A DNA stretch of 64,000 nucleotides, taken from the NCBI RefSeq assembly GCF_009496155.1, contig NZ_WIJP01000002.1, forward strand, positions 62,001 through 126,000. Reading direction: 5' to 3'. Below the pieces are notes generated by a model. That model was not told where the DNA came from. It did not search any database and worked only from the letters and a program-made list of their open reading frames with translations. Of this stretch, positions 16,631 through 27,287 are shown one piece after another; position 1 is the stretch's first letter; each line of letters starts with the position of its first letter. The position numbers and the translations under genes are program-made. The stretch is from Streptococcus mitis (GTDB lineage Bacteria > Bacillota > Bacilli > Lactobacillales > Streptococcaceae).

Positions 16631-17566
16631 TTATTTATCTTTTAATCCAAGACCCAAATCAATAAGTTTGAATTTCACTTCTTCCAAACTCTTGCGTCCA
16701 AGATTTCGTACTTTCATCATCTCTGCTTCAGATTTTTCTGTCAAGTCATGCACAGTATTGATACCGGCACGTTTCAAACAGTTGTATGAACGCACAGACA
16801 AGTCCAGTTCCTCAATCGTACGATCCAAGATACGGTCGTCAGATTCAGTATCAGCTTCTTTCATCACTTCAGTTGACTTAGCAATCTCAGTAAGATTTGT
16901 AAACAAATCAAGATGTTCTGTCAAAATACGTGCTGAAAGCCCTAAAGCATCTTCTGGAATAATTGTTCCATTTGTCAAGATTTCAAGGGTTAATTTATCA
17001 AATCCATCATTGCTACCTACACGAGCAGGTTCCACTTGATAGTTGACTTTTGTAACTGGTGTATAAATAGAATCTACAGCAAGTGTTCCAACTGGTGCAT
17101 TATCTTTTTTATTTTCATCAGCAGGTACATATCCACGACCACTGTTAACAGTCATAGTCGCTTTTAGAGAAGAACCTTCACCGATTGTAAAGAGATAATG
17201 ATCTGGATTTACAATTTCAATATCGCTATCTGTCAAAATGTCGCCAGCTGTTACTTCAGCAGGACCTTCAACATCTAGTTCGATGATTTTTTCGTCTTCA
17301 ACGTACGATTTCACTGCAATTCCTTTAATGTTCAGAATGATTTGCATCACATCTTCACGAACACCTGGAACTGTGTCAAACTCATGTAACACACCATCAA
17401 TGTTGATAGATGTCACAGCTGCTCCTGGTAGAGAAGCTAGAAGTACACGACGAAGAGAGTTACCAAGAGTTGTACCGTAGCCACGTTCAAGTGGTTCGAT
17501 TACAAACTTGCCATAATCTTTATTTTCATCAATTTTTGTTATATTTGGTTTTTCAAACTCGATCAT
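16631..17566 (-). CDS. rpoA: RNA polymerase alpha subunit
   Basis: 311 residues. The N-terminal dimerisation and assembly domain (about 1-230; [23 protein letters not shown]) is joined by an acidic linker to the C-terminal domain (about 245-311; [22 protein letters not shown] ... [15 protein letters not shown]) that contacts UP elements and activators. The alpha-operon position between rpsK and rplQ is conserved. Confidence 0.98.
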   Translation of the reverse strand: MIEFEKPNITKIDENKDYGKFVIEPLERGYGTTLGNSLRRVLLASLPGAAVTSINIDGVLHEFDTVPGVREDVMQIILNIKGIAVKSYVEDEKIIELDVEGPAEVTAGDILTDSDIEIVNPDHYLFTIGEGSSLKATMTVNSGRGYVPADENKKDNAPVGTLAVDSIYTPVTKVNYQVEPARVGSNDGFDKLTLEILTNGTIIPEDALGLSARILTEHLDLFTNLTEIAKSTEVMKEADTESDDRILDRTIEELDLSVRSYNCLKRAGINTVHDLTEKSEAEMMKVRNLGRKSLEEVKFKLIDLGLGLKDK

Positions 17567-17608
17567 TTAGTTACTCCCTCTTAAACGAAAAGCAGTGTAA
17601 TGCGATGA

Positions 17609-17992
17609 TTATACACGGCGACGTTTTGGAGGACGAGCACCATTGTGTGGCACTGGAGTCACATCACGAATTGCTGTTACTTCAAGACCAGCGGCAGCAA
17701 GCGCACGAATAGCTGACTCACGACCAGAACCTGGACCTTTTACAGTAACTTCAACTGATTTAAGACCGTGTTCTTGTGCAGATTTAGCAGCAGCTTCAGA
17801 AGCCATTTGAGCAGCGAATGGTGTAGATTTACGAGAACCTTTGAAACCAAGAGCACCAGCTGATGACCAAGCAATTGCATTACCATGCACATCAGTAATC
17901 ATAACAATAGTGTTATTAAATGTAGCGTGAATATGAGCAATACCAGATTCGATATTCTTTTTCACACGACGTTTACGTGTTGGTTTAGCCAA
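17609..17992 (-). CDS. rpsK: 30S ribosomal protein S11
   Basis: 127 residues, full length, with the characteristic [18 protein letters not shown] and [13 protein letters not shown] end. Forms part of the small-subunit platform. 17 bp downstream of rpsM. Confidence 0.98.
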
Positions 17993-18009
17993 GACTTTTA
18001 CCTCCTATA

Positions 18010-18375
18010 TTATTTTTTCTTACCAGCAATCGCAACAGCTTTACCTTTACGAGTGCGAGCGTTGTTTTTAGTGTTTTGTCCACGGACAGGAAGTCCACGA
18101 CGGTGACGGATACCACGGTATGAACCGATTTCCATCAAACGTTTGATGTTCAAGTTTACTTCACGACGAAGGTCACCTTCAACTTTGATTGCATCCACTT
18201 CACGACGGATAGCATCTTCTTGATCTGATGTAAGATCACGTACACGAACATCTTCTGAGATTCCAGCAGCAGCCAAAATTTTCTTAGATGTTGCAAGTCC
18301 GATACCATAAACATAAGTCAATGAGATTACTACGCGTTTGTCATTTGGAATGTCAACTCCAGCAATACGAGCCAT
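18010..18375 (-). CDS. rpsM: 30S ribosomal protein S13
   Basis: 121 residues, starts [14 protein letters not shown], with the helix-hairpin region [12 protein letters not shown] and the basic tail [19 protein letters not shown] that reaches tRNA. 17 bp downstream of rpmJ. Confidence 0.98.
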
Positions 18376-18392
18376 GTTTTCTCCTTTCTATC

Positions 18393-18509
18393 TTATCCTT
18401 GACGTTGTTTGTGTTTTGGATTTGCTGGGCAAATTACCATAACACGACCATTACGACGAATAACTTTACAGTATTCGCAAATTGGTTTGACCGATGGTCT
18501 TACTTTCAT
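18393..18509 (-). CDS. rpmJ: 50S ribosomal protein L36
   Basis: 38 residues: [17 protein letters not shown] ... [14 protein letters not shown]. Zinc-binding form with Cys11, Cys14, Cys27 and His33. It lies between infA and rpsM, the standard position; the RBS is GGAGGG. Confidence 0.97.
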
Positions 18510-18533
18510 TTCTTATCCCTCCAAGTTTTTCGA

Positions 18534-18752
18534 TTATTTAAAGCGGTAAGTGATACGTCCACGTGTCAAGTCATATGGACTCATTTCGACAGTAACACGA
18601 TCTCCCGCTAAAATACGAATATAGTTTTTACGAATTTTACCAGAAACTGTTGCTAAAATCTGATGTCCATTTTCAAGTTCAACCGTAAACATTGCATTCG
18701 GCATTGTATCAACTACTTTGCCTTCAACTTCAATCACATCGTCTTTTGCCAC
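18534..18752 (-). CDS. infA: Translation initiation factor IF-1
   Basis: 72 residues, a single OB-fold domain ([21 protein letters not shown] ... RGRITYRFK). The start is GTG (Val-Ala-Lys-Asp), supported by the RBS GGAGG 9 nt upstream and by the family's usual length; an upstream ATG would add 18 unrelated residues. An internal promoter lies about 75 bp upstream. Confidence 0.96.
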   Translation of the reverse strand: MAKDDVIEVEGKVVDTMPNAMFTVELENGHQILATVSGKIRKNYIRILAGDRVTVEMSPYDLTRGRITYRFK

Positions 18753-18825
18753 GCAAAAGCACCTCCATAAATTTCGATTCGATGCCTCTAGACACAGAGA
18801 CAACAATTATAAGTCAGACTATCTC

Positions 18826-18854
18826 AGTATAACATTTGTAGCTGATTTTTGCAA
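18826..18854 (-). promoter_or_regulatory. Internal promoter before infA
   Basis: Minus strand TTGCAA, 17 bp, TATACT, with TG one base before the -10. It gives separate expression of infA-rpmJ-rpsM-rpsK-rpoA-rplQ in addition to read-through from upstream. Confidence 0.7.
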
Positions 18855-18868
18855 GTGTGAAAAGCGCT

Positions 18869-19507
18869 TTATTTCAAATTTGTCAATACTTTTTCGATAT
18901 CTGAGAAGACATCATTGATATCTTGATTACCTTCGATGTCATGAACCAAACCTTTGGCACGGTAGTGAGCAATGATTGGTTCTCCTTGAGCAATATTCAC
19001 ATCCAAACGACGCTTCACTGTCTCAGGTTTATCATCTTCACGTTGGTAGTAATCTTCTTCTTTATAGTTAACTGGTGGGTTAAAGACCTTGTGGAAAGTT
19101 TCTCCAGTTACGCGGTGGATGATACGACCACTCAAACGTTCCAAGAGGCTATCTGGATTTACTTCAATGTTGATGACACCTTCTAGTTCAATACCAAGTT
19201 CAGCCAATGTTTTGTCCAAGGCATGAGCTTGTTCGATTGTACGTGGGTAACCATCCAATAAGAATCCTGTTTCTTTAATATCATCTTGTGAAAGACGTTC
19301 TTTTACGATTCCATTTGTAACTTCGTCAGGAACCAATTCACCCTTGTCAATGTATGACTTAGCAAGAACACCCATTTCAGTTTGATTTGCCATAGCAGCT
19401 CGGAACATATCACCTGTTGAGATATGTGCAACATGGAATTGTTCTACGATTTTTGCTGCTTGAGTTCCCTTACCTGCACCAGGTAAGCCCATAATCAAAA
19501 GATTCAT
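18869..19507 (-). CDS. adk: Adenylate kinase
   Basis: 212 residues. Converts AMP and ATP to two ADP. P-loop [10 protein letters not shown] (about 7-16), NMP-binding region [10 protein letters not shown], and LID domain about 127-164 ([18 protein letters not shown]), which lacks the four zinc-binding cysteines found in Bacillus enzymes. The 150-bp gap before it, after secY, can fold (AAACTCT / AGAGTTT, and a CTATTT / AAATAG-based stem), a possible leader structure. Confidence 0.97.
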   Translation of the reverse strand: MNLLIMGLPGAGKGTQAAKIVEQFHVAHISTGDMFRAAMANQTEMGVLAKSYIDKGELVPDEVTNGIVKERLSQDDIKETGFLLDGYPRTIEQAHALDKTLAELGIELEGVINIEVNPDSLLERLSGRIIHRVTGETFHKVFNPPVNYKEEDYYQREDDKPETVKRRLDVNIAQGEPIIAHYRAKGLVHDIEGNQDINDVFSDIEKVLTNLK

Positions 19508-19657
19508 GATTTGATCTCCTTATTTTATTTTTAAATAGAAGCAAAAAGTCTTTTCACCCCTATTTAAAAACAAAATAGAAGAGGGGAGACCAAACTCTCA
19601 CAAATGTCAGAGTTTAAACCTCCACTCCCTCAGCATTTACTGATTATGTAAATACTT

Positions 19658-20968
19658 TTATTCTGTTCTATCCATGAAACCAACATACTTACGTTTCAAT
19701 AAGTATCCTTCCAATTGTTTGATTCCTTCAATACCTGTAGAGATAATGATCAAAAGACTGGTTCCTCCAAAAGCAACTGCTTCTGAAAGTCCGAAAACAT
19801 CTTTTGCTACGATCGGTAAAATAGAAATCACACCAAGGAAGAGAGAACCAACCGTTGCAAGACGACGAAGAAGTTTAGACATATATTCTTCTGTACCTTT
19901 ACCAGGACGAACTCCGTGGATATAGGCACCGCTCTTTTGTAGGTTTTCTGCCGCTTTTTCAGGATTAATCTGTACAAACGTATAGAAGAATGTAAAGAGA
20001 ATAATCAACAAAGCATACATGGCAATACCAGTTGGTGAAGTTGTTGCCAGCATTTCTTGTGCTGTTCTTACCCAAGCCCAATCATGACCTGTAGCGCTTA
20101 AAAACTGTAGAATAGCTGCTGGCGCCGCAGTAATCGAACTTGCAAAGATAACAGGGATAACTCCAGCAGGGTTTACCTTCAATGGAAGGTAAGAGCTAGA
20201 TGGAGCACCTTGTGCAACCTTAGTATATTGGATTGGAATTTTGTATTCTGCTTGTTGAACATAAGTTGTAAAGTAAATGATCAACAATACAGTAATAATC
20301 AAAATGATTACGAAAATGATAGATGAGTTAATACGGCTACTTGGGACGTTCACAAAGTAGTCCACATAGATGCCCTGAATCATCTCTGGAATTGAGGCAA
20401 CAATCCCGGCGAAGATAATCATAGAAACACCATTTCCGTATCCCTTATCTGTAATTTGCTCTCCCAACCAAGTAACAATCATGCTACCAGCTGTTAAGAT
20501 GATACCAATCATGATAAAGACTTGTGGTGTAAGAGCTGTTTTCAACAATTGAGCTCCAGCCAAAGTATTAAAACCAGCTGTAATCCCGATAGATTGCACA
20601 AAGGCTAAAACAAGAGCAATATAACGAGTAGCTTGATTCAATTTTCTTCGACCTACTTCCCCTTGTTTACCCCACTCTACAAACTTGGGTAAAATATCCA
20701 TTTGCAAGAGTTGGACAACGATAGAGGCCGTAATGTAGGGGCTAACACCAAGAGCAAAAACTGAGAAGTTTTTCATGGCATTCCCTGACACCAAGCTCAA
20801 CATGTTTAAGAAGGATAATCCACTTAAAGCATTCAAGCTATTAGCATTCACACCAGGAACTGTAATGCTAGTTCCGATACGAAAGACCAAAACGACAAAA
20901 ATTGTAAATAAAATTTTTGATCGAACCTGCTTGACTTTAAGAGCTTCTCTTAATAATTTAAAAAACAT
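19658..20968 (-). CDS. secY: Protein translocase subunit SecY
   Basis: 436 residues with ten membrane helices, the channel subunit of the SecYEG translocon. Signature regions include FRIGTSITVPGVN near the N-terminus and ALGVSPYITASIVVQLLQM (about 71-89). Located in the spc operon after rplO (12-bp gap). This is the general SecY, not the accessory SecY2 of glycoprotein export, which has a different context. Confidence 0.98.
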   Translation of the reverse strand: MFFKLLREALKVKQVRSKILFTIFVVLVFRIGTSITVPGVNANSLNALSGLSFLNMLSLVSGNAMKNFSVFALGVSPYITASIVVQLLQMDILPKFVEWGKQGEVGRRKLNQATRYIALVLAFVQSIGITAGFNTLAGAQLLKTALTPQVFIMIGIILTAGSMIVTWLGEQITDKGYGNGVSMIIFAGIVASIPEMIQGIYVDYFVNVPSSRINSSIIFVIILIITVLLIIYFTTYVQQAEYKIPIQYTKVAQGAPSSSYLPLKVNPAGVIPVIFASSITAAPAAILQFLSATGHDWAWVRTAQEMLATTSPTGIAMYALLIILFTFFYTFVQINPEKAAENLQKSGAYIHGVRPGKGTEEYMSKLLRRLATVGSLFLGVISILPIVAKDVFGLSEAVAFGGTSLLIIISTGIEGIKQLEGYLLKRKYVGFMDRTE

Positions 20969-20980
20969 AGGTCACCTCTC

Positions 20981-21421
20981 TTAGATGACTTCTACTGAAC
21001 CACCTTTAGCAGTGATAGCTTCTTCAGCTGATTTAGAGAATTTAGCTGCTTTCACAGTCAATTTCTTAGTCAACTCACCGTTACCAAGAATTTTAATACC
21101 TGATTTTTCAGCTTTAACAATTCCTGCTTCGATAAGAACAACTGGAGTTACTTCAGCACCATCTTCAAAGACGTTCAATTGGTCAAGGTTCACAATTGCG
21201 TATTCTTTAGCGTTGATGTTAGTGAATCCACGTTTTGGAAGACGACGGAACAATGGAGTTTGTCCACCTTCAAAACCAAGGCGAACTCCGCCACCGCTAC
21301 GAGCTTTTTGACCTTTTTGACCACGACCAGATGTTTTACCGTTACCTGATGAAGTACCACGACCAACGCGGTTACGTAGTTTACGAGAACCTTCTGCAGG
21401 TTTCAATTCATGAAGTTTCAT
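20981..21421 (-). CDS. rplO: 50S ribosomal protein L15
   Basis: 146 residues: basic Gly/Arg/Lys-rich N-terminal tail ([22 protein letters not shown]) that penetrates the 23S rRNA, then a globular C-terminal domain. Followed closely by secY; 144 bp separate it from rpmD. Confidence 0.98.
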   Translation of the reverse strand: MKLHELKPAEGSRKLRNRVGRGTSSGNGKTSGRGQKGQKARSGGGVRLGFEGGQTPLFRRLPKRGFTNINAKEYAIVNLDQLNVFEDGAEVTPVVLIEAGIVKAEKSGIKILGNGELTKKLTVKAAKFSKSAEEAITAKGGSVEVI

Positions 21422-21528
21422 TTTTATTTTCTCCTCTTTTGTAAAATGCTAGCGCCGATAAGGGAGAAAAGGTTGTCTCCCCCATCAACTCGCCTATACA
21501 ACGTCATCATAGATGACTATATCTAGTT

Positions 21529-21562
21529 TTAGGGGATGGTATACTCCACATCCCCTAAAAAT
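21529..21562. terminator. Terminator-like hairpin between rpmD and rplO
   Basis: Inverted repeat TTTTAGGGGATG / CATCCCCTAAAA with a 10-nt loop, and A/T runs at both ends, inside the ribosomal superoperon. It may attenuate or process the transcript rather than end it, because rplO-secY downstream show no evident separate promoter. Confidence 0.6.
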
Positions 21563-21565
21563 TCA

Positions 21566-21748
21566 TTAGTTTACTTCTTCAACTGTTACCAAGTGAGATA
21601 CTGCAGTGATCATACCACGGATAGCAGCGTTATCTTCTTTAATAACAGAGCTGTTCAATTTGCCAAGTCCAAGTGCTACAACAGTTTTACGTTGTGATGG
21701 AATGCGTCCGATTGGAGACTTAGTCAAAGTAATTTTAATTTGAGCCAT
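21566..21748 (-). CDS. rpmD: 50S ribosomal protein L30
   Basis: 60 residues, complete: [23 protein letters not shown]. Located between rpsE and rplO as in most Firmicutes. Confidence 0.97.
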   Translation of the reverse strand: MAQIKITLTKSPIGRIPSQRKTVVALGLGKLNSSVIKEDNAAIRGMITAVSHLVTVEEVN

Positions 21749-21761
21749 TTTATCCCCTTTC

Positions 21762-22256
21762 TTATGCTAAATCAGAAACTGAAATACCACGAAGTGCTGC
21801 AACTTCTTCAGCGCGTTTCAATTGTTTCAAACCTTCAACAGTTGCACGAACAATGTTGATTGGAGTGTTAGAACCAAGTGATTTAGATGTAATATCTGCC
21901 ACACCTGCCAATTCCACAACGGCACGAACTGCACCACCAGCGGCAACTCCAGAACCTTCTACAGCAGGTTTCAACAATACTTTAGCTCCACCGAATTCTG
22001 AAAGTACTTCGTGTGGGATTGTTGTTCCAACCATAGGAACTTCGATCAAGTTTTTCTTAGCATCGTCTACTGCTTTACGGATTGCTTCTGGAACTTCTTG
22101 AGCTTTACCAGTACCAAATCCTACGCGACCGTTGTGGTCACCAACAACAACAAGAGCTGCGAAACGAAGACGACGTCCACCTTTAACAACTTTTGTAACA
22201 CGGTTGACAGCAACTACGCGTTCTTCTAATTCAACTGCATTGTCTTTAAATGCCAT
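21762..22256 (-). CDS. rpsE: 30S ribosomal protein S5
   Basis: 164 residues. The N-terminal double-stranded-RNA-binding-like domain (about 10-75, [21 protein letters not shown]) carries the loop where spectinomycin resistance changes occur in other bacteria; the C-terminal domain has the usual [15 protein letters not shown]. 17 bp downstream of rplR. Confidence 0.98.
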   Translation of the reverse strand: MAFKDNAVELEERVVAVNRVTKVVKGGRRLRFAALVVVGDHNGRVGFGTGKAQEVPEAIRKAVDDAKKNLIEVPMVGTTIPHEVLSEFGGAKVLLKPAVEGSGVAAGGAVRAVVELAGVADITSKSLGSNTPINIVRATVEGLKQLKRAEEVAALRGISVSDLA

Positions 22257-22273
22257 TTTCTAGTGTCCTCCTA

Positions 22274-22630
22274 TTAGAATTTCAATCCGTTTTCACGAGC
22301 TGCATCAGCCAAAGCTTTCACACGTCCGTGATATAGATATCCACCGCGGTCGAACACCACTTCTGAAATACCTTTAGCGTTTGCACGTTCTGCAACGAGT
22401 TTACCGACAGCAACGGCTTGTTCAGTTTTAGTTCCTTTTGAAACTTCTTTGTCAAGAGTTGAAGCACTTGCGAGCGTTACACCCGCTACGTCATCAATCA
22501 CTTGAGCGTAGATGCCTGTATTAGAACGGAATACGTTCAAACGTGGGCGATCAGCAGTTCCAGAGAGTTTTCCGCGAACGCGACGGTGGCGTTTTTGGCG
22601 GAGTTTGTTTTTATCTGGTTTTGAAATCAC
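22274..22630 (-). CDS. rplR: 50S ribosomal protein L18
   Basis: 118 residues from a GTG start ([20 protein letters not shown]). The RBS GAGGTG 7 nt upstream and the family length favour this over an ATG 39 bases earlier. Binds 5S rRNA. Confidence 0.95.
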
Positions 22631-22713
22631 AGTTTTCACCTCTTTAGTTTTAAATCGTGTGCTATGCACAAAGTTGGAAAATAGGTTGGTGGTTGAGACT
22701 CAACCACTCAACA

Positions 22714-23250
22714 TTATTTACCTGTTTTACCTTCTTTACGGCGAACGAATTCACCAACGTAACGGATACCTTTACCTTTATATGGTTCTGGTGAACGAAG
22801 GCTACGTACGTAAGCAGCTGTTTGACCAACTACTTCTTTTGAAATTCCGCTAACAACGATTGTTGTTGGGTTTGGAAGTTCAAAAGTAATTCCTTCTGGA
22901 GCTTCAACTTCGTCTGGATGAGATTTACCAACAGCCAAAACAAGTTTAGATCCTTGAAGTTGTGCACGGTAACCAACCCCACGCATTTCAAGTTCTTTCT
23001 TGAATCCTTCTGATACACCAACAACCATGTTGTTCAAAAGGGCACGAGTAGTTCCGTGGATAGTTTTCATTTCTTTTGAATCGTTTGGACGGTGAAGAGT
23101 TACTTCAGCACCTTCCACACGGATTTCAATATCTTTTGAGAACTCACGAGTAAGTTCTCCTTTAGGTCCTTTTACAGTTACAACGTTGTCATTGTTAGTG
23201 AGTTCAACACCAGCAGGCAACACGATAACTTTATTACCAATACGTGACAT
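22714..23250 (-). CDS. rplF: 50S ribosomal protein L6
   Basis: 178 residues, complete ([16 protein letters not shown]), two similar domains, with the conserved C-terminal [14 protein letters not shown] 224-bp gap with repeat units separates it from rpsH. Confidence 0.98.
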   Translation of the reverse strand: MSRIGNKVIVLPAGVELTNNDNVVTVKGPKGELTREFSKDIEIRVEGAEVTLHRPNDSKEMKTIHGTTRALLNNMVVGVSEGFKKELEMRGVGYRAQLQGSKLVLAVGKSHPDEVEAPEGITFELPNPTTIVVSGISKEVVGQTAAYVRSLRSPEPYKGKGIRYVGEFVRRKEGKTGK

Positions 23251-23328
23251 GTTTATTTTCTCCTGTTAAATTGTCAGGCCAGAACGGCCAGTTTTCACGG
23301 GGTAAGATACTTATTTAGTTCAAGAGCT

Positions 23329-23471
23329 GAACTGAACACGCTCTAACGAGCTTTGTATCTTGATTTGAGTTCGAGCTAAGAATTTGGTGAAAAAGATAAG
23401 TTTGTCTTGGAGCATCGCTCCTGCTACAAACTTCCTATTTTCACTGCATTCTTTTAACGCTCTCACATCAT
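23329..23471 (-). repeat. 107-bp-type hairpin repeat between rpsH and rplF
   Basis: Minus-strand unit 23361-23471 is related to the units at 23929-24035, 24043-24150 and 30523-30629: GAGAGCGT start, GTGAAAATAGGAAGTTT, a central GGAGCGATGCTCC stem, AAACTTATCTTTTTCAC, then TTAGCTCGA. A truncated unit follows head-to-tail (23329-23360, GATACAAAGCTCGT joined to GCGTGTTCAGTT, middle deleted). The arms pair into a long hairpin in the operon transcript. Confidence 0.75.
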
Positions 23472-23474
23472 CAA

Positions 23475-23873
23475 TTACCAAACGTAAGCGATAACCTCAC
23501 CACCAACATTCTTTTGGCGTGCTTCTTTATCAGTAAGCAAACCTTCAGAAGTTGAAAGGATAGCAATTCCAAGTCCGTTAAGAACTTTTGGAAGGTCTTC
23601 ACGTTTTTTGTAGACACGAAGTCCTGGTTTAGAAACACGTTTCAAGTTAGTGATAACTTTTTCACCGTTTGGTCCGTATTTAAGGAATACACGGATGATG
23701 CCTTGTTTGTCATCTTCGATGATTTCAACGTTTTTTACAAAACCTTCGCGTTTAAGGATTTCAGCAATCCCTTTTTTGATGTTTGATGCAGGTACTTCAA
23801 GTACTTCGTGTTTTGCTTGGTTAGCGTTACGAATACGAGTTAGGAAGTCTGCGATTGGGTCAGTCATAACCAT
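23475..23873 (-). CDS. rpsH: 30S ribosomal protein S8
   Basis: 132 residues, complete ([17 protein letters not shown] ... GGEVIAYVW). Binds the central domain of 16S rRNA; in other bacteria it also regulates the spc operon translationally. It is flanked on both sides by unusually long gaps (284 and 224 bp) filled with hairpin repeats. Confidence 0.98.
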   Translation of the reverse strand: MVMTDPIADFLTRIRNANQAKHEVLEVPASNIKKGIAEILKREGFVKNVEIIEDDKQGIIRVFLKYGPNGEKVITNLKRVSKPGLRVYKKREDLPKVLNGLGIAILSTSEGLLTDKEARQKNVGGEVIAYVW

Positions 23874-23928
23874 TTTGTTTTTCTCCTCTTACTAGTAGTT
23901 TGCAAGTTGCACTTGCTAGTTAATACAT

Positions 23929-24150
23929 GATACAAAGAGCGTAACAGCACGAGCAAAAATAGGCAATTTGATGCAGGAGCGATGCTCCAAAGAAAATTGG
24001 TCTTTTTTGCCAAAGCTGTAGCTCGTGTTCAAATTGGCAAGCCCAACTGAACCCGGGCTAAACTCTGTGTGAAAAAGATAAACTTTCCTAGAAACTTCAG
24101 TTTCTTCGTCAAGTTTCCTATTTTCACTTGGAGTTTTGACGCCCTTGATA
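23929..24150. repeat. Two converging 107-bp-type hairpin repeats between rpsN and rpsH
   Basis: Plus-oriented unit 23929-24035 (starts GATACAAAGAGCGT, ends CTCGTGTTCAAATT; central GGAGCGATGCTCC stem) faces a minus-oriented unit 24043-24150 (GGGCGTCAAAACTCC, GTGAAAATAGGAAACTT, GTTTATCTTTTTCACAC, GAGTTTAGCCCGGG). The ends of the two units are 7 bp apart. Each unit is about 107 bp and self-complementary. Confidence 0.8.
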
Positions 24151-24157
24151 ACTTAAA

Positions 24158-24343
24158 TTACCAAGATGCTTTTGTTACACCAGGGATTTGTCCTTTGTAA
24201 GCTAATTCACGGAAGCAAACACGGCAAAGTTTAAATTTGCGGTAAACTGAATGTGGACGACCACATTTTTCACAACGAGTATAAGCTTGAGTAGAGAACT
24301 TCGCTGGACGTTTGTTCTTAGCAATCATTGATTTTTTAGCCAT
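24158..24343 (-). CDS. rpsN: 30S ribosomal protein S14, zinc-binding type
   Basis: 61 residues with two zinc-binding pairs, Cys24-x-x-Cys27 and Cys40-x-x-Cys43. This is the short C+ form (type Z), 17 bp after rplE. No cysteine is lost, so zinc dependence is expected. Confidence 0.97.
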
Positions 24344-24360
24344 TAGATTTACCTCCTATA

Positions 24361-24903
24361 TTATTTTGCAAAAGGCATTCCAAGGCCTGTAAGCAATGCA
24401 CGTGACTCTTCGTCAGTGTTAGCAGTTGTTACGATAACAATGTCAAGACCACGAGTTTTGTCAACGTCATCGAAGTTGATTTCTGGGAAGATCAATTGTT
24501 CTTTCACACCAAGTGTGTAGTTTCCGCGTCCGTCAAATGATTTTGTTGGAACACCGTGGAAGTCACGTACACGTGGAAGTGAAACTGAAACCAATTTATC
24601 CAAGAATTCGTACATACGTTCACCACGAAGGGTAACTTTTGCACCGATCGCAACACCTTCACGAAGACGGAAGCCGGCGATTGATTTTTTAGCTTTAGTG
24701 ATAAGTGGTTTTTGACCTGAGATAAGTGCCAATTCTTCAGCAGCTTTTTCAAGGCTTTTAGCGTTTGATACAGCTTCACCAACACCCATGTTCAAAACGA
24801 TCTTATCTACTTTAGGCACAGCCATCACTGATGAGTAGTTGAATTGTTCTGTCAAAGCAGGAACTACTTCATTAAGATATTTTTCTTTTAAACGATTTGC
24901 CAT
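24361..24903 (-). CDS. rplE: 50S ribosomal protein L5
   Basis: 180 residues, complete ([17 protein letters not shown] ... [11 protein letters not shown]). Binds 5S rRNA and contacts P-site tRNA. 23 bp after rplX. Confidence 0.98.
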   Translation of the reverse strand: MANRLKEKYLNEVVPALTEQFNYSSVMAVPKVDKIVLNMGVGEAVSNAKSLEKAAEELALISGQKPLITKAKKSIAGFRLREGVAIGAKVTLRGERMYEFLDKLVSVSLPRVRDFHGVPTKSFDGRGNYTLGVKEQLIFPEINFDDVDKTRGLDIVIVTTANTDEESRALLTGLGMPFAK

Positions 24904-24926
24904 TATACTTCTCCTTTCCTTCGTGA

Positions 24927-25232
24927 TTAATCAAGCACTTCGCCTGATTTTTTGTTGTAGCGAACTTTTTTACCGTCTACAAATTTGTAACCAACACGAC
25001 CAGCTACACCATTTTTGTCCAAAACTTGAACGTTTGATACGTGGATAGCTGCTTCTTTCTCGATGATACCACCTTGAGGAAGCTCGTTAGTTGGACGTTG
25101 GTGTTTCTTAACGATGTTAACACCTTCAACGATAACTTTGTTTACTTTTGGAAGGGCAGTAAGGACAACAGCTTCTGTTCCCTTATCTTTACCAGCGATT
25201 ACGCGAACTTTGTCGCCTTTTTTTACAAACAT
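24927..25232 (-). CDS. rplX: 50S ribosomal protein L24
   Basis: 101 residues with an N-terminal KOW motif ([20 protein letters not shown]). An assembly initiator of the large subunit. A 77-bp gap before it contains the small hairpin CCCTAGCTT / AAGCTAGGG. Confidence 0.98.
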
Positions 25233-25309
25233 TAGGTTTCTCCTTGATTTTTCTTACGCCCATAAGGGCACCCTAGCTTGAAGCTAGGGGACTAGTTTGT
25301 TTCTAAAAA

Positions 25310-25678
25310 TTAAAGTACTTCTGGAGCAAGTGACACGATCTTCATGAAGCCACCTTCACGCAATTCACGTGCAACTGGGCCAAAGATACGTGTTCCGCGA
25401 GGAGTTTTGTCTTCACGGATGATAACTGCTGCGTTTTCGTCAAATTTGATGTATGAACCATCAGCACGACGAGCACCTGATTTAGTACGAACGATAACTG
25501 CTTTAACAACGTCACCTTTTTTAACCGCACCACCAGGAGTAGCTTGTTTTACAGATGCCACGATAACATCACCGATGTTTGCAAATTTACGTCCTGAACC
25601 ACCAAGAACTTTGATAGTCAAGATTTCGCGAGCACCGCTGTTGTCTGCGACTTTCAAACGAGTTTCTGTTTGAATCAT
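25310..25678 (-). CDS. rplN: 50S ribosomal protein L14
   Basis: 122 residues, complete ([19 protein letters not shown] ... [11 protein letters not shown]). Highly conserved rRNA-binding barrel at the subunit interface. 25 bp after rpsQ. Confidence 0.98.
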   Translation of the reverse strand: MIQTETRLKVADNSGAREILTIKVLGGSGRKFANIGDVIVASVKQATPGGAVKKGDVVKAVIVRTKSGARRADGSYIKFDENAAVIIREDKTPRGTRIFGPVARELREGGFMKIVSLAPEVL

Positions 25679-25703
25679 TTCAGTTTTCTCCTTTCAGGTT
25701 TGA

Positions 25704-25964
25704 TTAGATGATGACCGCTTCTTCAACAACTTCTACAAGACGGAAACGTTTTGTAGCTGAAAGCGGGCGAGTTTCCATGATACGTACGATATCGCCTTCT
25801 TTGGCAACATTGTTTTCATCATGAGCTTTGTATTTTTTAGAGTAGTTAATACGTTTACCATAGACTGGGTGGTTACGTTTTGTTTCAACTACAACTGTGA
25901 TTGTCTTGTCCATTTTGTCAGATACAACACGTCCAACAAGAACTTTACGATTATTGCGTTCCAT
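25704..25964 (-). CDS. rpsQ: 30S ribosomal protein S17
   Basis: 86 residues, OB-fold; [22 protein letters not shown] and the [11 protein letters not shown] loop are typical. 24 bp after rpmC. Confidence 0.98.
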
Positions 25965-25988
25965 TGAAATTTCTCCTTCCCTAGTCTA

Positions 25989-26195
25989 TTATTTCGCTTC
26001 AGATTGAACTGTTTTGATACGAGCGATTTGTTTTTTAACTTCTTTCAAGCGAGCTGTTTGTTCCAATTGACCAGTAGCAGCTTGGAAACGAAGTTCAAAC
26101 AATTCTTTTTTCAATTCGTTTTCGCGCTTCGCGAGTTCTTCTTGAGAAAGACCACGAAGTTCTTTAACAAATTCTTTTACTTCATTAAGTTTCAT
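25989..26195 (-). CDS. rpmC: 50S ribosomal protein L29
   Basis: 68 residues, two-helix protein ([20 protein letters not shown] ... [13 protein letters not shown]) at the exit tunnel, where nascent-chain factors dock. 9 bp after rplP. Confidence 0.98.
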
Positions 26196-26204
26196 GCCTT
26201 CTCC

Positions 26205-26618
26205 TTATTCTGCTTCACGTTTTACGAATTTACATTTAACTGGCAATTTGTGGCTAGCAAGACGAAGCGCTTCGCGAGCGATCTCTTCAGATACACCAGC
26301 GATTTCGAACATCACTTTACCACGTTTAACTGGTGCTACCCAACCTTCAGGTGCCCCTTTACCAGATCCCATACGCACACCGATAGCTTTAGCAGTGTAT
26401 GATTTGTGTGGGAAGATTTTAATCCAAACTTTACCACCACGTTTCATGTAACGAGTCATGGCGATACGAGCAGCTTCGATTTGGCGGTTAGTGATCCAGT
26501 GGCTAGTTGTAGCTTGAAGACCATATTCACCGAATGCTACTTCTTTTCCACCTTTTGCTTCACCGCGCATTTTTCCACGGAATTCACGACGGTGTTTAAC
26601 ACGTTTAGGTACTAACAT
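26205..26618 (-). CDS. rplP: 50S ribosomal protein L16
   Basis: 137 residues, complete ([19 protein letters not shown]). Near the A-site tRNA elbow; the family is a known site of evernimicin-type resistance changes, and no obvious alteration is visible here. Only 3 bp after rpsC. Confidence 0.98.
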   Translation of the reverse strand: MLVPKRVKHRREFRGKMRGEAKGGKEVAFGEYGLQATTSHWITNRQIEAARIAMTRYMKRGGKVWIKIFPHKSYTAKAIGVRMGSGKGAPEGWVAPVKRGKVMFEIAGVSEEIAREALRLASHKLPVKCKFVKREAE

Positions 26619-26621
26619 TGG

Positions 26622-27275
26622 TTATTTACCTCCTTTAGTGTTTTTGCGAGCTGGAAGAACTTCACCACGGTAGATCCATACTTTAACACCAAGTTTACCG
26701 TATGTAGTATCTGCTTCTTCCCAAGCGTAATCGATATCTGCACGAAGTGTGTGAAGTGGAACAGTTCCTTCAGAGTATCCTTCAGCACGGGCGATATCTG
26801 CACCGTTCAAACGACCTGATACTTGAGTTTTGATTCCTTTAGCTCCAGCACGCATTGCACGTTGGATTGCTTGTTTTTGTGCACGACGGAAAGCAACACG
26901 TTGCTCCAATTGACGAGCAATTCCTTCACCTACAAGGTGAGCATCCAAATCAGGTTGTTTGATTTCGATGATGTTGATGTGTACTTGTTTTCCAGTCAAT
27001 TTGTTAAGTTTTGCACGGAGTGCATCAACATTAGCACCACCTTTACCGATAACCATACCTGGTTTAGCAGTGTGAAGTGAAACGTTAACTTTGTTTACTG
27101 CGCGTTCGATTTCGATAGTTGAAACTGCTGCGTCAGCAAGTTCTTTTTGAACGAATTTACGGATTGCAAGATCTTCATGAAGGTAATCCGCGTATTCTTT
27201 TTCAGCATACCATTTGGCATCCCAATCACGGATGATGCCGACACGCATACCAATTGGATGTACTTTTTGACCCAC
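26622..27275 (-). CDS. rpsC: 30S ribosomal protein S3
   Basis: 217 residues. The KH type II domain (about 38-110) has the GKGG loop in [18 protein letters not shown]; the C-terminal S3 domain covers residues about 115-210. Part of the mRNA entry channel. 12 bp after rplV. Confidence 0.98.
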
Positions 27276-27287
27276 GATTTTACCTCC

